Part shown: in pieces, positions 50,062-60,840 of the stretch
How the letters are laid out: each line of letters starts with the position of its first letter
Numbering within the stretch: the stretch's first letter is position 1
From: Diphasiastrum complanatum
Taxonomy: Eukaryota > Streptophyta > Lycopodiopsida > Lycopodiales > Lycopodiaceae
Direction: 5' to 3'
Assembly (NCBI GenBank): GCA_029204225.1
Contig: CM055095.1
Location: 34,373,078-34,437,077 of the forward strand
Length of the DNA stretch: 64,000 nucleotides
Program-made: the position numbers and the translations under genes
Notes under the pieces: generated by a model
The model's input: only the letters and a program-made list of their open reading frames with translations
Database searches by the model: none
Told to the model about the DNA's origin: nothing

Positions 50062-52006
50062 ATGCCAAGAACATACTCTCAAGCAACTATTGAACATAAA
50101 TGTTTAGAGCGTGCACAACGATTAGAAGCATATAGGAAGTCTAGAGATTTGTATTTGTAGAGTTTGCAAAACTCACCAGTTAGAGCAAAATTGACACCTG
50201 AAGTGTTTAATGATATTATAAACGCTACTATAGCATTTGTAGATTCATTTGATAAAAGATCCGTTGAAACACCAAGTTCTACAGATTCACCTAAATCAAA
50301 TTCGTCTGATTCTCCTTTGGACCAAGTTTAGAATCTTTGTCTGAGCAAAGTTTAGATTCGGATCCTCCAAGTTCATCTAGTTCACCACCACCTGTTAATA
50401 TGGCTAATCCAGTGCCACCCACATCTACAAAAATTAGATACGATTTCTTTAAGGGATCATCATCTGAAGATGCAGATAGTTATTTGTCATAATTCGAATC
50501 CATTACCATAGAAAACAAAGAGCATACAGACGAGGATAAAGTTAGAATTTTGCCAGGTCTTCTACAAAAGCAGGCTAGGATTTGGTACAGTCAATTAGTA
50601 TCGAAAACAGTTAATACTTGGAATGCTTTAAAAGCAGCATTCCTTAAACAGTTTAGGGAAATATGATATTCCACTAGATTGTTGGCTCGACTTAACTCTG
50701 TTGAGAAAAAGCCAAAGGAATCACTTAGGAAATATACTCATAGGGTTAAGAATTTAATAGGAAAGCTAGGAGCCCAGTATCCAGTTCCTATGCAAAATGA
50801 ATGGTTCTTGGGTGGTTTGCCTAAGAAAATGGATCGTTATTATCGACAGGGTTTGATGACTTCTTTGGAAGATGTCATTGCCTCTGCCGAGAATTACAAA
50901 ACTTCTCGAATTTCTCGCAGACGGAGAAATGAAAGAAAAAGTAGTAAAAAACACAAATTTAAACGAACAGAAGAATCTGAAACATCTACTGAGTCTGAAT
51001 CAGAATCTGATTTAGTGGATATGGAAGAATCTTCTGATTATTCATCTTATTCTTCTTCATCAGAAGAAGAATCTTCTTACAAGAAAACTAAGAATAGAAA
51101 CTCAGAAAGAAAGAAAAGAATGGAGAAATCTGAAAAGATGTATCCATTAAGAAAAAGTGTTGAATTTTTAACAAAAGAAATGAGCGATTTAAAGGTCAAA
51201 ATATCTGATGTTAAAGCCAAGTGAAAGAAAGTGAGGCCTAACGCCAATCTTTGGTGTACCGCTTGTGGGAAAGAAGGTCATTCTAAGACCAACTGTCCCA
51301 GTTTACAAACTAACTATTTCGAAGAGGAACTATTCCTCTGTATGATTAATAATCATGAGGAGGTAACTTATGCTGCAACTCCTACTAACCAAAAAAACTA
51401 TTATACCGAACCAGCGTACTGGTCAACAGTACACTAGCGAAGGGGCAGAACACGAGATTCCACTCCACCAACCAAAGTAAGGGGTTCGTGCTACAATTGT
51501 GGAGCCCCGAGTCACTATTCACCTGATTGCCCTGAACCCAGGAGATCAACATGATATGTGCCGCTCTGTGCTAACTGTAAAGGCGAAGGGCATGTCATTG
51601 CTGAATGTCCTCAGCCACAACAGCCATGGTCTAAACCAAGGTTTGTAAATTTGCCTAGGGAAAATGACCTTCGGTCATCTAAGATTAACGTTGATATGAT
51701 AGTTCAAAGGATAGAAGTAGAGTCTGAATTATTAGATCAAGATCATCAATGGCCAGATTTAGAGGAAAAATTAAATAAAGTAACTACACGAAGTAGTAAA
51801 AACTCTTTAACTCTTAAAGATAAGAAGAAAACTAAGACGAAAATTGTGAAAACTACGAAAAACGTGACAGAAAAAGCGAAGGTCGCAAAACAGTTAGTAA
51901 AAATTCCTAGTAATAAAGAATTAAAGCTTGATAAGTCTAGTAAAAAAAATTATGATGTTGATATTAGTTCAGAAGCTAAGAAGCTTTTAGACGAAGAAAC
52001 TATGTG
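50062..52006 (+). pseudogene. Gypsy gag, nearly full length (copy B)
   Basis: Starts MPRTYSQATIEHKCLERAQR at 50062. It has a Pro/Ser-rich region to 50400, a capsid part (ARIWYSQLVSKTVNTWNALK near 50576; FLGGLPKKMDRYYRQGLM near 50800), a basic then Glu/Ser-rich segment, and knuckles CTACGKEGHSKTNC near 51258, CYNCGAPSHYSPDC near 51493 and CANCKGEGHVIAEC near 51568. The Lys-rich tail ends at TGA 52004. In-frame stops lie at 50158, 50328, 50490 and 51223, and a frame change lies near 51450. Pol does not follow; sequence changes character at about 52010. Confidence 0.85.
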
Positions 52007-52340
52007 AAAAATGCAAAAATAAGCTTGGTAGAGGCCAAAAAGCTTGTATATAGGCAGATTACACATGTGTGGAGCCTGTTTCCATGTGTGAAAATAGTGT
52101 ACTTGTCATGTACCATAATCATATAGGTTGTAGATATGATTTAATTCAAGTTCTAGTGGCTAAAAAGGCCAAAAAATAGTTTTCTAGGCATATGACACAT
52201 GGCATCAATCTATTGATTGCATGAGCCACATCCTTTGGTTAGATGTCATATCACATGTGTAGAGGACAGATCACATTTGTGGAATAAGCTGAAGTAGGCG
52301 AATTTTGAACCATCTCACTCTCTTCTACCAAGGCCTTGTA
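52007..52340. other. Non-coding junction DNA
   Basis: No gene seen between the gypsy gag stop and the copia RNase H tail. Confidence 0.4.
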
Positions 52341-52690
52341 TAAAGCTCTCACAACAACAACAAAGGAGCTTATTTGGATCAAAAGGCTACTAGTGGAGCT
52401 GAAGTCATAAGTTTAGATGCAGTCCGAATCATTATAATGACATCATTTGAGCTCAATACTTTGCAACAAACCCAATCTTCCATGCAAGGTCAAATCATAT
52501 TGAGATCTCTCGATCATTTTGTGAGAGAAAAGGTTCAATCTAAGGAGGTATTTTGGAGCACGTGGCAAGTAGTGAATGTGTTGTCGATATGCTCACTAAA
52601 ACACTTCAAGACCTACATTTGTGAAGTAAAGATAAGCCCTTGGGTTAATTAGCAAGACTATATTATCTACAAACTAGTTGTGAGGAGGAG
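52341..52690 (+). pseudogene. Ty1/copia RNase H tail
   Basis: Broken frames read ELIWIKRLLVELKS near 52365, then HFVREKVQSKEVFWS near 52515 and VDMLTKTLQDLHL near 52580. These match the end of copia pol (compare 41240-40960). The sequence between is scrambled. A purine stretch GAGGAGGAG (52682) precedes TATTAGATTT, a likely decayed LTR start. Confidence 0.65.
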
Positions 52691-53220
52691 TATTAGATTT
52701 ACAGAAGCTAGTTTGGTTCTACCACTTGTAAAATGTAAAATGGCCATGATGTGGGATGTCACACGTGACAACAAGCATAGAATACATTTCATAAGTCTTA
52801 TTCCTAACCTATCTTTGTAATGGAACCTTTGGAATGAGGCCAAAATGTGCATAGATCGGCTAGAGATCTTCTAGGAGCTAAAAATAGCAATTTTTACATT
52901 GTTTTTGGATCTCAAGATCTCGACTCCCAATTAAGGTGGATCTTGTGACCTATTAGATTAGAAACGAGGGTTAGTTCATGGATGGTTATCCCTAAATGCT
53001 TAGATGTATAAATATGTGATGGATTTGCCATCCAATTATGAGTAAATTTGAGATCTTCCTTCATGACTAGTTTTGCTCTACAATTTGCTTGATGATTGCT
53101 ATTGGCATTTGGTTTTTTGTAATGATTAGAAGGATCAAAGGATGCTGGTATTATACTCAGGTCTGAGTAGGCTATACATCCACACATGTGAAGCCTTTTG
53201 CATGATTTTGGAGCCATAAA
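52691..53220 (+). repeat. Probable decayed copia LTR
   Basis: Follows the purine stretch after RNase H. Words such as AAATGTAAAATGGCCA resemble AAATGCAAAATGCCAG (minus strand) in the LTR at 40044-40912. Ends are not defined. Confidence 0.4.
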
Positions 53221-55024
53221 GTGGAGTCCAAGCCAAGATTGTTTTGTGCTCTAGCTTTATGATCTTGATTGGATCTTAATTAGGTGCTTTCTCCATCATT
53301 TGTAGGACCTATTGGAATTATTTTGCTGCATTTTCAATAGCTAGTTGAGATACATTGCACATAGTCATGAAAATCTAGGTTTTTGGTGAAGTACCTAGAA
53401 ACTACTATTTTAGGACAATTTCTGGCAAGCGGCCAAATGACACATTTTTTGCTATAAATAGCTATACTAGCATGGATAATGTATTCAAAAATTTTCTCTT
53501 TACTTGGAGAACATTAGTCTTCTGTGCTATTTTTTTCTTCTAGCTCCTCTTGTTGTAAGAAAGTCACTAATGGGAGTTATCCATTCCTTTTGGTAGCCCT
53601 TTTGGCCTTCTAGTCAATCCATAGATCTCTGAATGGATTGTGCTACGATTCGCCAAATATTGGTGGTAGTCTGCCCACTTGGAAACTTGTTTTTCCTCGT
53701 TCTCAGGCCATACTTCAAGACCTGTATAAATGTTTCACATGCCTCTAAGAGATTGTTATGATGTTTGTGAAGCTTAACATGCATTTTTTATAATTTACCT
53801 CGTGAAAAATCCACCCTTCTATCTGAATTTCATCCATTTTGTACTCACACGTGTGAAGCTGAGGTGCCCAGGTGACATGGAAGCCATCTTGGAAACATGC
53901 CTACCCTCTGTCCTATGCTTTACAGTGACTTGTTTGGTGCACCATAGCTCAAGATATTGTCATCGAAAGTTTTGTTTTCTATGTTTAATTTGTCAAAATT
54001 TCAAATTGTTTTGATGCATGTTAGCTTTCCCTTGACTTTCGGGTACTATGCTTTTGGGAATTTGTCACATGGTTAATCTGTGAAGATTTTTGACACACAT
54101 GGATGGTCTATATGTTTTTTTGAGTGACTACATGCATGCATAAAAGACTAATATGTCATTTACTAGTAGATTTGGCTAATGGATTCTAGGTAATTGAGTT
54201 TTGTGTAAAAATCTTGTCTTTGCATATCGATGAGGCGTTTCTTTAGTGACTTTAGAAATCAAACTGAATATCAATTTATCAATTTTGATCGTCTTATCTA
54301 CTAACAATAATTTCATCATAATTTCTAAATTACGTAAAAAAAATTAAAAATCATTTTTAAAATAAATTCAAACTTTCAGTTTTTCTGTCGTCTATTAAAT
54401 GAACTTCAATTAGTGAATTGACCATGTTGAGGATTTCGTTTAGTCATATTGGATCACAATGTTTTCACCAAGTTAGATTATTTCCTAGGAATAGATAATT
54501 CAAAATGATTGAATAACTGGCAAATTTTGCAATTTTACCAACAATTAAGTATTGTAATGACATTTCAATTTTCTAGAGTGGGTTACTATCAGATTGAGAA
54601 TTTAAAATGAATATTTTTTCTTTTCTATTAAATTTCAATTTGGTTAATTTTGAATTTAATTGCTTTTGGTGGTACATTTCTAGTCAATTTCAATCATTAC
54701 AAATGGGTTGGGCAAAAGCTTTGGGCAAAAGCTTGTCATTAGAGGTAGTTCGAGCACCAAAATGGCCTTTTGTCAAGATATGTACTATTCAACTATTCAA
54801 TGTACATGTGGCCCACTAAAGTTTTTACACCTATGAAAAAATGTAACATTGTTTGTCGGTCTAAAAATGTTTGGAGTTTTCTGGTAATATTTGTGCGTAT
54901 TTCAAAACTCCCGTTGGGTAGGGTCTAGAGTTGTGATTTGACAATACTTGTTGCCCGCAAGACTCCTAACTTCCCAACTTTTTGAACTTATGGTTAATAG
55001 TAATACATTTCGGGTTTTGACATT
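53221..55024. other. AT-rich intergenic DNA, no gene seen
   Basis: Stop-rich on both strands, with no recognisable protein or element ends. GGGCAAAAGCTT is duplicated at 54711 and 54723. Confidence 0.5.
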
Positions 55025-55264
55025 CTATGAGTAAATTTTTTGCGAGTTTCTTCCATGACATGCTCCAACAAAAGGGTAGCACATGGTGTGCTATTCTTTC
55101 TATGCCACTACATGATTTTTTAAGAACAAGAATAATGGTTTGATGCATACTTAAAAATGTGACTATCCATCAAATTCTAAATAGGTCCATCACAAAATAC
55201 TTGGTTACTCTATAAATACAAGTTCACTTTTACTTTAAAAAAATGTCCTTGAAGGTCTAAAAGT

Positions 55265-55718
55265 TAGCATGCCGGCGTGCTAGCCTGCAAATTTTTCATT
55301 TCATAAACATGAAGTTTTTTTGACAAAATAGATTTCTTTTGGAGCTGATTCAACTAGCATGCCGGTGTGCTAGCCAAGTAAATTATAAAATAGAAAAGCT
55401 ATTGTGACACATTTGAGAACCACATTTTGAGTAAAAACATTATTTCGGAATATTTAATTAAACCTCCCAACATAAGTCGACGTGCTAAGTAAAACAACTA
55501 AAAAAAAAATATAACAGCCTTTAAAGATAGCACGTTGGCGTGCTATATGAAATGAGAAATTTTTTTGGCAACCAGCATGCCGGCGTGCTATATGAAATGA
55601 ATTTTTTTTTTTTGCAGCCAATCCAAATAGCACGCTGGCGTGCTATCTGAATTGGCTGCACCGAAAAAAAAAAAAGGAAGAAAATTTCTGGCGTGCCACT
55701 TAGCACGCCGGCGTGCTA
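55265..55718. repeat. Six copies of the palindrome TAGCAYGCCGGCGTGCTA
   Basis: Copies at 55265-55282, 55355-55372, 55528-55545, 55573-55590, 55628-55645 and 55701-55718; the last is perfectly symmetrical. Half-sites occur near 55478 (CGACGTGCTAAG) and 55688 (TGGCGTGCCA). They stand out as the only GC-rich words in AT-rich DNA. Confidence 0.85.
55602..55675. repeat. Large hairpin with T12 and A12 flanks
   Basis: The arms 55614-55635 and 55638-55659 are 22 nt each with 20 matching pairs and a 2-base loop. They are flanked by 12 T (55602-55613) and 12 A (55664-55675). Confidence 0.8.
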
Positions 55719-56059
55719 TCAAGGGTGGCTACAAAAGAATTTTTTAACTTGAATTTTTTTTACTTAGTGGGATCTTTAATTATGTACCAAACCACGTTCT
55801 TAACAATAAACAATCAAGTAGTAGCATAAAAAGGGTGGCACACCATGTGCTATTTTTTTGTTGAATGATGGTAGGAAAGAAACTCGCAAAACTCGCAAAA
55901 TAGAAAAAAGGCCAAGGCCCATACATTTCGAGCAAACATTGGAGATCCATAGTGACCTATGGCATGTCAGAAATTGGTGGGATTGATCAGAGATGAACTC
56001 TGGTATCACGTTGGAAGCGATGAGTTATCATGAATGGGTTCTAATAGAAACAGAATGCT

Positions 56060-56657
56060 GATACCAAATTGGAAATTTGCAGAATAGCAACGGAAGTTAA
56101 GCAATGGATGGTTGCGAATCGGAAGCACGTTAGTTAGTAGCAAATAATCAAGATGAATAATCGATAACAATGCGGAATAGAACAAAACAGTTGTGTGGAC
56201 AAAATTGCACTCTGATTGATTGAAAATTGAGTACAATGGCTTGAAGCAAAATTGGCCTCAGCTGGTGGTTGATCGTTGAATATAAAAACACTTGTTACAG
56301 AATTGTTGTCTTATGAATAATATCTACGTCTTCTTATCACAACTAATCAGTACCTTGTAAGCATTAAAGTCTATCTACTACATCTATTACAACCGTCATT
56401 GTAACCGTAAATGCATGTACAAACTAGGCGGACTGTCAACGCCGCGTTGTCGGTCGTATTTTTCTGATCGACAATATCGAAAATACCATGTATCGAAAAT
56501 ATAAAATGACTCAAGAAATTACGGGACTGACTCGAAAAATATGAGTCGAGTCGAGTCGATCCGGTGTCGAGAAATTCTAAAACATACGAGTCGATCCGCG
56601 GTATTGGGAAAGTCTAATTTTTGAATTTTGATCTGTTGCTTAAAAATTTGAGCCTTA

Positions 56658-56696
<39 letters not shown>

Positions 56697-56777
56697 CTGG
56701 TTTTCTAGTATAAGTATATACAGCTTTCAGGATGCTCATTACTGAATGGATTTGGGCTTGAGCATTGAAATCCAACA
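56060..56777 (-). repeat. Copia LTR, same family as 603-1080
   Basis: Minus strand starts TGTTGGATTTC at 56777 and runs to near 56060, where the primer-like TTTGGTATCAGC follows. No purine tract precedes it, so it is a 5' LTR or a solo copy whose body is lost. A run of about 39 T lies at 56659-56697. Confidence 0.6.
56659..56697. repeat. Poly(T) run of about 39 bases inside the LTR
   Basis: An uninterrupted T run. The related LTR at 603-1080 has only a short A/T-rich patch at the same place. Confidence 0.9.
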
Positions 56778-56879
56778 TGGCGGCCATCTCAGACACTATC
56801 TATTGTTGATTCATTTACTTCTATTCTTTTATTGGTGACTTTCCTAGATAGACTTGAATTTACTTTATGAATCATTTGT

Positions 56880-57290
56880 ATGAGTTCAACAACTCGTATA
56901 AAAAAAGTGAGATTCGGAAGACATTGTACCACCGCCTACACACCGCAGCAAGATGAGGTTGTGGAAAGAAAGAATTGGACACTTTTAAAATGTATGAGTA
57001 GTATGTTGAAAGCAAGGAAGTTGGCTGACTCATATGGGCGGATGGATTTTTGGATAAGTGCAAAGGCAAGATTTGTAGCCCTTGCCTACATGCAAAAGGA
57101 GGGCATTGACTTCAATGAGACATTTGCTCTTGTGGAAAAGATGCACACTATCAGGTCCATTATTGCTCTTGGCACACAATATGGATGGGATCTTCAACAA
57201 ATGGATGTGAAATCAACGTTCTTAAATGGTTACATCGATGAGGAGGCCATGGTATTTGAACAAGAAGTCACACATATGCAAGTGACATAA
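56880..57290 (+). pseudogene. Ty1/copia integrase-RT deletion derivative
   Basis: One open frame (137 codons). The first part is the integrase core end, YTPQQDEVVERKNWTLLK (catalytic Glu region). From about residue 60 it is the RT start: KARFVALAYMQKEGIDFNET, IRSIIALGTQYGWDLQQMDV, KSTFLNGYIDEE. In a full element several hundred residues separate these, so an internal deletion joined them in frame. No LTR in the right orientation is attached. Confidence 0.8.
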
Positions 57291-57328
57291 GTGTGTGTGT
57301 GCGTGTGTGTGTGTGTGTGTGCGCGCGC
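57289..57328. repeat. (GT)n microsatellite
   Basis: Interrupted GT repeat ending in GCGCGCGC, just after the copia derivative. Confidence 0.9.
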
Positions 57329-58130
57329 ATGTTTGAGGCCCTTTTGCCAACGGAAAAGTTGCAAACGGGCCCTTTCATATCATGAAATCAAGGCCAGGTT
57401 TTTTTCTATTACACAGCCTTTTTGGTTGAATCAGGTTACATGATTTAAAGCCTCTTTTGAGGCATTGACTTCAGGAAGATCCCAATTTGATGCAGGTTGT
57501 GTAAAACATAAACTCATAATTTTCATGAGATTACGCTCTATAGTGGCTTTATTTTAAAGGCAATGAAAGGTTTCATTATCTTTAATGACCAACACCTCCT
57601 TGAAACAATGAAAGTGAAAACTACCTTCAACTTTTGCTACAAAGAATCTGGAGTGATTGGATTTTAAAGGTCATGATGGCCTTTGAGAGCCAAGACAAAG
57701 AGTCTCATTTTTTCCAAAGGATTTACAACTCCCCTCAGGATCACAATTAGTAAAAAAAAGATTCACATAACGTTGCATAACGAGAGGTTGTGTAAACTAC
57801 ACAACTTTTGATGCGAATTGTTGTGCAAGTTGAAAGTTGGCATTATAATGTCGAAACTTGTTAGAAGAACAACCTCTATTACATTGTCACTTCGGGAAAG
57901 CTCTTGGAATGAGACCCTTTTGCCTTAAGCTACCGACCTCGACATTATGGGCTTGGCCTTAAACTCTCAACACTGGTTTTGAAATGTAGGAAGCAACGTG
58001 TTTTTGCCAAAAAACAAAAACAAAAAAAGAGCTCAAGGATAAAATGCAGGAATTTGGAGGGAAATCAAAGGATATTTGAAGTTCAAAATCTAATTTAAAA
58101 TTATTATTATTTTTATAGTCTGGGTCAGCT
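57329..58130. other. Intergenic DNA, no gene seen
   Basis: No coding region or element end recognised. Confidence 0.5.
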
Positions 58131-58137
58131 TCGAAAG

Positions 58138-58194
58138 GTACGTACTCCGTCATCCGTACTTAACTATCATCCGTACTAAACCGTCAACCGTACT
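58138..58194 (+). promoter_or_regulatory. Cluster of five GTAC cores, three in a 17-bp tandem repeat
   Basis: GTAC at 58138, 58142, 58156, 58173 and 58190. The last three sit in 17-bp units (CATCCGTACT, CATCCGTACT, CAACCGTACT). GTAC is the known core of SBP-domain factors in plants. Use here is inference only; the site is about 800 bp upstream of the expansin TATA box. Confidence 0.35.
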
Positions 58195-58350
58195 ACCGGC
58201 GGAACCGAAGACCGGTCTCCGGCGTAAACAGTGACCCCGGTCGCCGTCCGACTTTGACGGTGCGGGTGACTGGCTACCCCTGTATCTTACTAGCGTGCCT
58301 AGATTTTAAACCTGTCACCGTTGGATAGTTTTAGAGATTAGAGATTATGA

Positions 58351-58356
58351 CACGTG
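58351..58356. promoter_or_regulatory. G-box core CACGTG (distal)
   Basis: GACACGTGTAA context, like an ACGT-type bZIP/bHLH site, about 600 bp upstream of the TATA box. Confidence 0.35.
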
Positions 58357-58809
58357 TAAAAAGATCTAGCCGTTCAAGGGATTACAAGTGGCAGTTTGGA
58401 CGCGTGGCTGGCATCTAACAGGGGCGCAAGAGGAATCGCGGCTTTGAGTACCTTCGAGTTACCCTTCCTAGTTCCCTCCCTTTAACCACGATCATTACTT
58501 TAAAAGTTAACTGCTTAACGGTATGACTTTTGGACTTTCGGGCCGAGTGAGTTACCGATGGTCCGACGCTGTGACTGCGGGATTTTGGGCCCCGGTCGGC
58601 GCGGCACGCCATGCCGCCAGAGTGCAAGCCCTACCCGTTCCGGCCAGCGAAGCACGGGGTACCGGTCTCTGGCAGAGACCGCAGGCTCAGGTCCCACGGA
58701 CCGGAAAACGGGGTTACCCGGTCCGTCCCTTGGCCTATGTAGCCCGGGATCTAATGCGCACCGAGTTTATAGCTCGCAATCATTTGGATTGTGCCAGCTG
58801 GCAGATGTG

Positions 58810-58817
58810 CCACGTGG
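58810..58817. promoter_or_regulatory. G-box CCACGTGG (proximal)
   Basis: A perfect 8-bp palindrome about 135 bp upstream of the expansin TATA box, a position typical of light or ABA responsive G-boxes. Function not shown. Confidence 0.45.
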
Positions 58818-58946
58818 ATTGTTTTGAATGGGTAGTTCTAGAAAGCGTTTAAAGATCTGAACGTCATATCCAGGATCCAACGATGAAGATGTTTAGATAT
58901 GGCGTGTCAGTAAGATACGAGGGCCAGCATTTCTTCTGCCTTTGGC

Positions 58947-58955
58947 TATATATAA
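58947..58955 (+). promoter_or_regulatory. Expansin TATA box
   Basis: TATATATAA, followed about 30 bases later by a pyrimidine-rich TTCTTTTCTCTCTGAATTC that fits a plant start site near 58980. Confidence 0.6.
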
Positions 58956-58979
58956 CTGATTCCTCGCCCATTCTTTTCT

Positions 58980-59121
58980 CTCTGAATTCATTCAATTTTC
59001 GTTGATCCATATAGTTGCTCTGTTTTTGCTACCACATGTAACTTGTAGCAGGATTTTCTACCCAAGCTTTGGGATTCTGTAGCTCAGAACAATCCTCTGA
59101 TTTGGGACTGCAGATTCCTGA
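58980..59121 (+). other. Expansin 5'UTR exon (inferred)
   Basis: Sequence from the likely start site to a donor CCTGA/GTAAGT at 59122. It contains no ATG-led frame of note. Inferred only. Confidence 0.4.
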
Positions 59122-59789
59122 GTAAGTTTGAAGTGCTTTTGGTTTTTTCTGTCTGGCATGGCAAGCAGTGGTTTTGTTCTAGTGCTGTTATCTTCTGCTT
59201 AAAATCCTCAAAAAACCTTTGCAGTTTTAGTTTAGCTGTCCTGCATTGTGGGTTTTAGTGACTGAAAAGGGAAGTGGGTGACTGCAAAGGGAAGTAGGTG
59301 AGGCATTGTTGGATGATACACTGAGTGAGGAAGTGAAGTGAGGTGAGGCATTTTTCTGTTATACTTTTGAGTGATGTTGTGGGCATGAGTGGCAGAAAGT
59401 GAAATGATGTGAGGCATTGTTGCATGATACACTGAATCATGCATTTCATCGTGTCTCCTCTGACATTGCTGGAACGGCTTGCTTTGTAATGCCTAGGTTT
59501 CTTATAGTCCATTTCGCTGCCATTTCTAGGTGTCGTGCCCATTTCTCTGAATGTGATAGAATGTGTTATTACCTATCAGAGCTTTCTTCTAGCTCGAACG
59601 AAGATGATGAGATTGTGAGCTCATTTCATGCTTTTATCTGTCCGTCAAGCTCTTTACATTAAAAAGTTAAGTGGATCCAGTGCATTACTGAAACCAATGT
59701 ATCCATTATCTTTTTCCTGTAGTTAGTAAATATCAATATTCTGCTACGGTGCATACGACCAATGAAAGCTCATGACGACTTTTCTGCAG
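59122..59789 (+). other. Expansin 5'UTR intron (inferred)
   Basis: Donor GTAAGT at 59122. T-rich sequence ends in CTTTTCTGCAG at 59789, two bases before the chosen ATG. The intron carries three GTGAGGCATT repeats (59296, 59341, 59408). The in-frame ATG at 59762 lies upstream of this acceptor and would be spliced out. Confidence 0.5.
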
Positions 59790-59791
59790 GA

Positions 59792-60840
59792 ATGGCAGCG
59801 GTTCTCCTAGCTGTGAGAATCATCGCGTTTGCGGTAGTCGTGAGATCTCTTCATGTCCAGGCATGGGCCCATGGAGGCCAAGGACATGGCTATTCAACTG
59901 GAGGATGGAGTAATGCTCATGCAACGTTTTACGGAGGTGGCGATGCGTCTGGGACTATGGGTGAGCTACTCATTCTTTATCTTCGTTTATATTAAGCTGC
60001 CCTATTTGTTAGAAATGCTTCAGTAGCATATGCTCCCAGCGGTCAACTTAGCTTGAATGCTCTGTGTCCTTAGATGTTGAAAATGATCTTAAACTGCATG
60101 CATTTGGCAGGCGGTGCATGTGGTTATGGAAATCTTTACAGCACCGGCTATGGAACTAGCACAGTGGCGCTGAGCACTGCCCTTTTCAACGGAGGTCTGT
60201 CTTGCGGGGCTTGTTTTGAAATAAAATGCGCTTCTGATCCTCAATGGTGTGCTCCTGGATCCCCATCTATTCTCGTTACTGCTACAAATTTCTGCCCGCC
60301 CAACAATGCGCTGTCAGGCAACAACGGTGGCTGGTGCAACCCTCCCTTGCAGCACTTCGATATGGCAGAGCCAGCCTTCCAGAAAATAGCCCAGTTTAGA
60401 GGAGGCATAGTTCCGGTGGTCTTTCGAAGGTAATCACTGAAGCATTATACAAGCTTCTGGCATTTCTTTCACAGCTGCAAGCTTTCGGCATAGTGTTTTA
60501 CAGAGACTAATCTCGTTGCTACTGTTACGGTTGCAGAGTGCCATGTATCAGAGAGGGCGGAATCCACTTCACCATCAATGGGCATTCATTCTTCAATTTG
60601 GTTCTTGTGACAAATGTAGCTGGAGCTGGGGACGTTCATGCTTTATCAATCAAAGGCTCGAAAACAGGGTGGCAACCCATGTCAAGGAACTGGGGACAAA
60701 ACTGGCAGAGCAATGCTTTTCTGGATGAGCAGTCGATCTCTTTCATGGTCACCACAAGCGATGGCGTTACAGTGACTTCTTACGACGTTGCCCCGGCTGG
60801 CTGGCGATTCGGTCAGACCTACAGCGGCCAACAATTCTAA
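59792..60840 (+). CDS. EXPA: Alpha-expansin, three exons
   Basis: Exons 59792-59960, 60111-60429 and 60537-60840 join to 263 codons, close to the usual 250-260. Introns are GT-AG at the two conserved expansin-A positions (after TMG and within FRR/V). Residues 1 to about 34 form a signal peptide ([17 protein letters not shown]). The mature part has [18 protein letters not shown], eight or more Cys of the six-stranded barrel domain, GGWCNPP (alpha-type insert) and HFD at residues 138-140, the motif shared with GH45-like folds. The C-terminal cellulose-binding domain ([50 protein letters not shown]) ends at TAA 60838. Secreted; loosens cell walls without hydrolysis during growth. The Gly/His-rich stretch after the signal ([11 protein letters not shown]) is unusual. 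The start at 59792 is preferred over 59762 because of the acceptor before it. It appears intact. Confidence 0.95.

Larger units (their letters stand above)
55025..55902. mobile_element. Foldback element carrying an array of 18-bp palindromes
   Basis: Outer arms are inverted copies. GCGAGTTTCTT at 55052 pairs with the reverse complement ending at 55887. TAGCACATGGTGTGCTA (55077-55093) is inverted at 55836-55852. TTAAGAAC with TGGTTTG (55120-55141) is inverted near 55780-55803. Inside are six TAGCA(C/T)GCCGGCGTGCTA-type palindromes. There is no transposase. It could be a MITE or foldback transposon, or a locally amplified binding site. Confidence 0.55.

Noticed and set aside
55265-55718. CRISPR-like array
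   Set aside because: Repeats are palindromic and irregularly spaced in plant nuclear DNA with no cas genes; spacers are related to each other rather than unique.
58415-58852. Plus and minus frames up to 109 codons upstream of expansin
   Set aside because: The GC-rich promoter region gives open frames in several registers at once; no domain or homologous pattern is seen.
59762-59791. Upstream in-frame ATG at 59762 as expansin start
   Set aside because: A strong acceptor (CTTTTCTGCAG) lies between it and the ATG at 59792, and the latter gives a better signal peptide.
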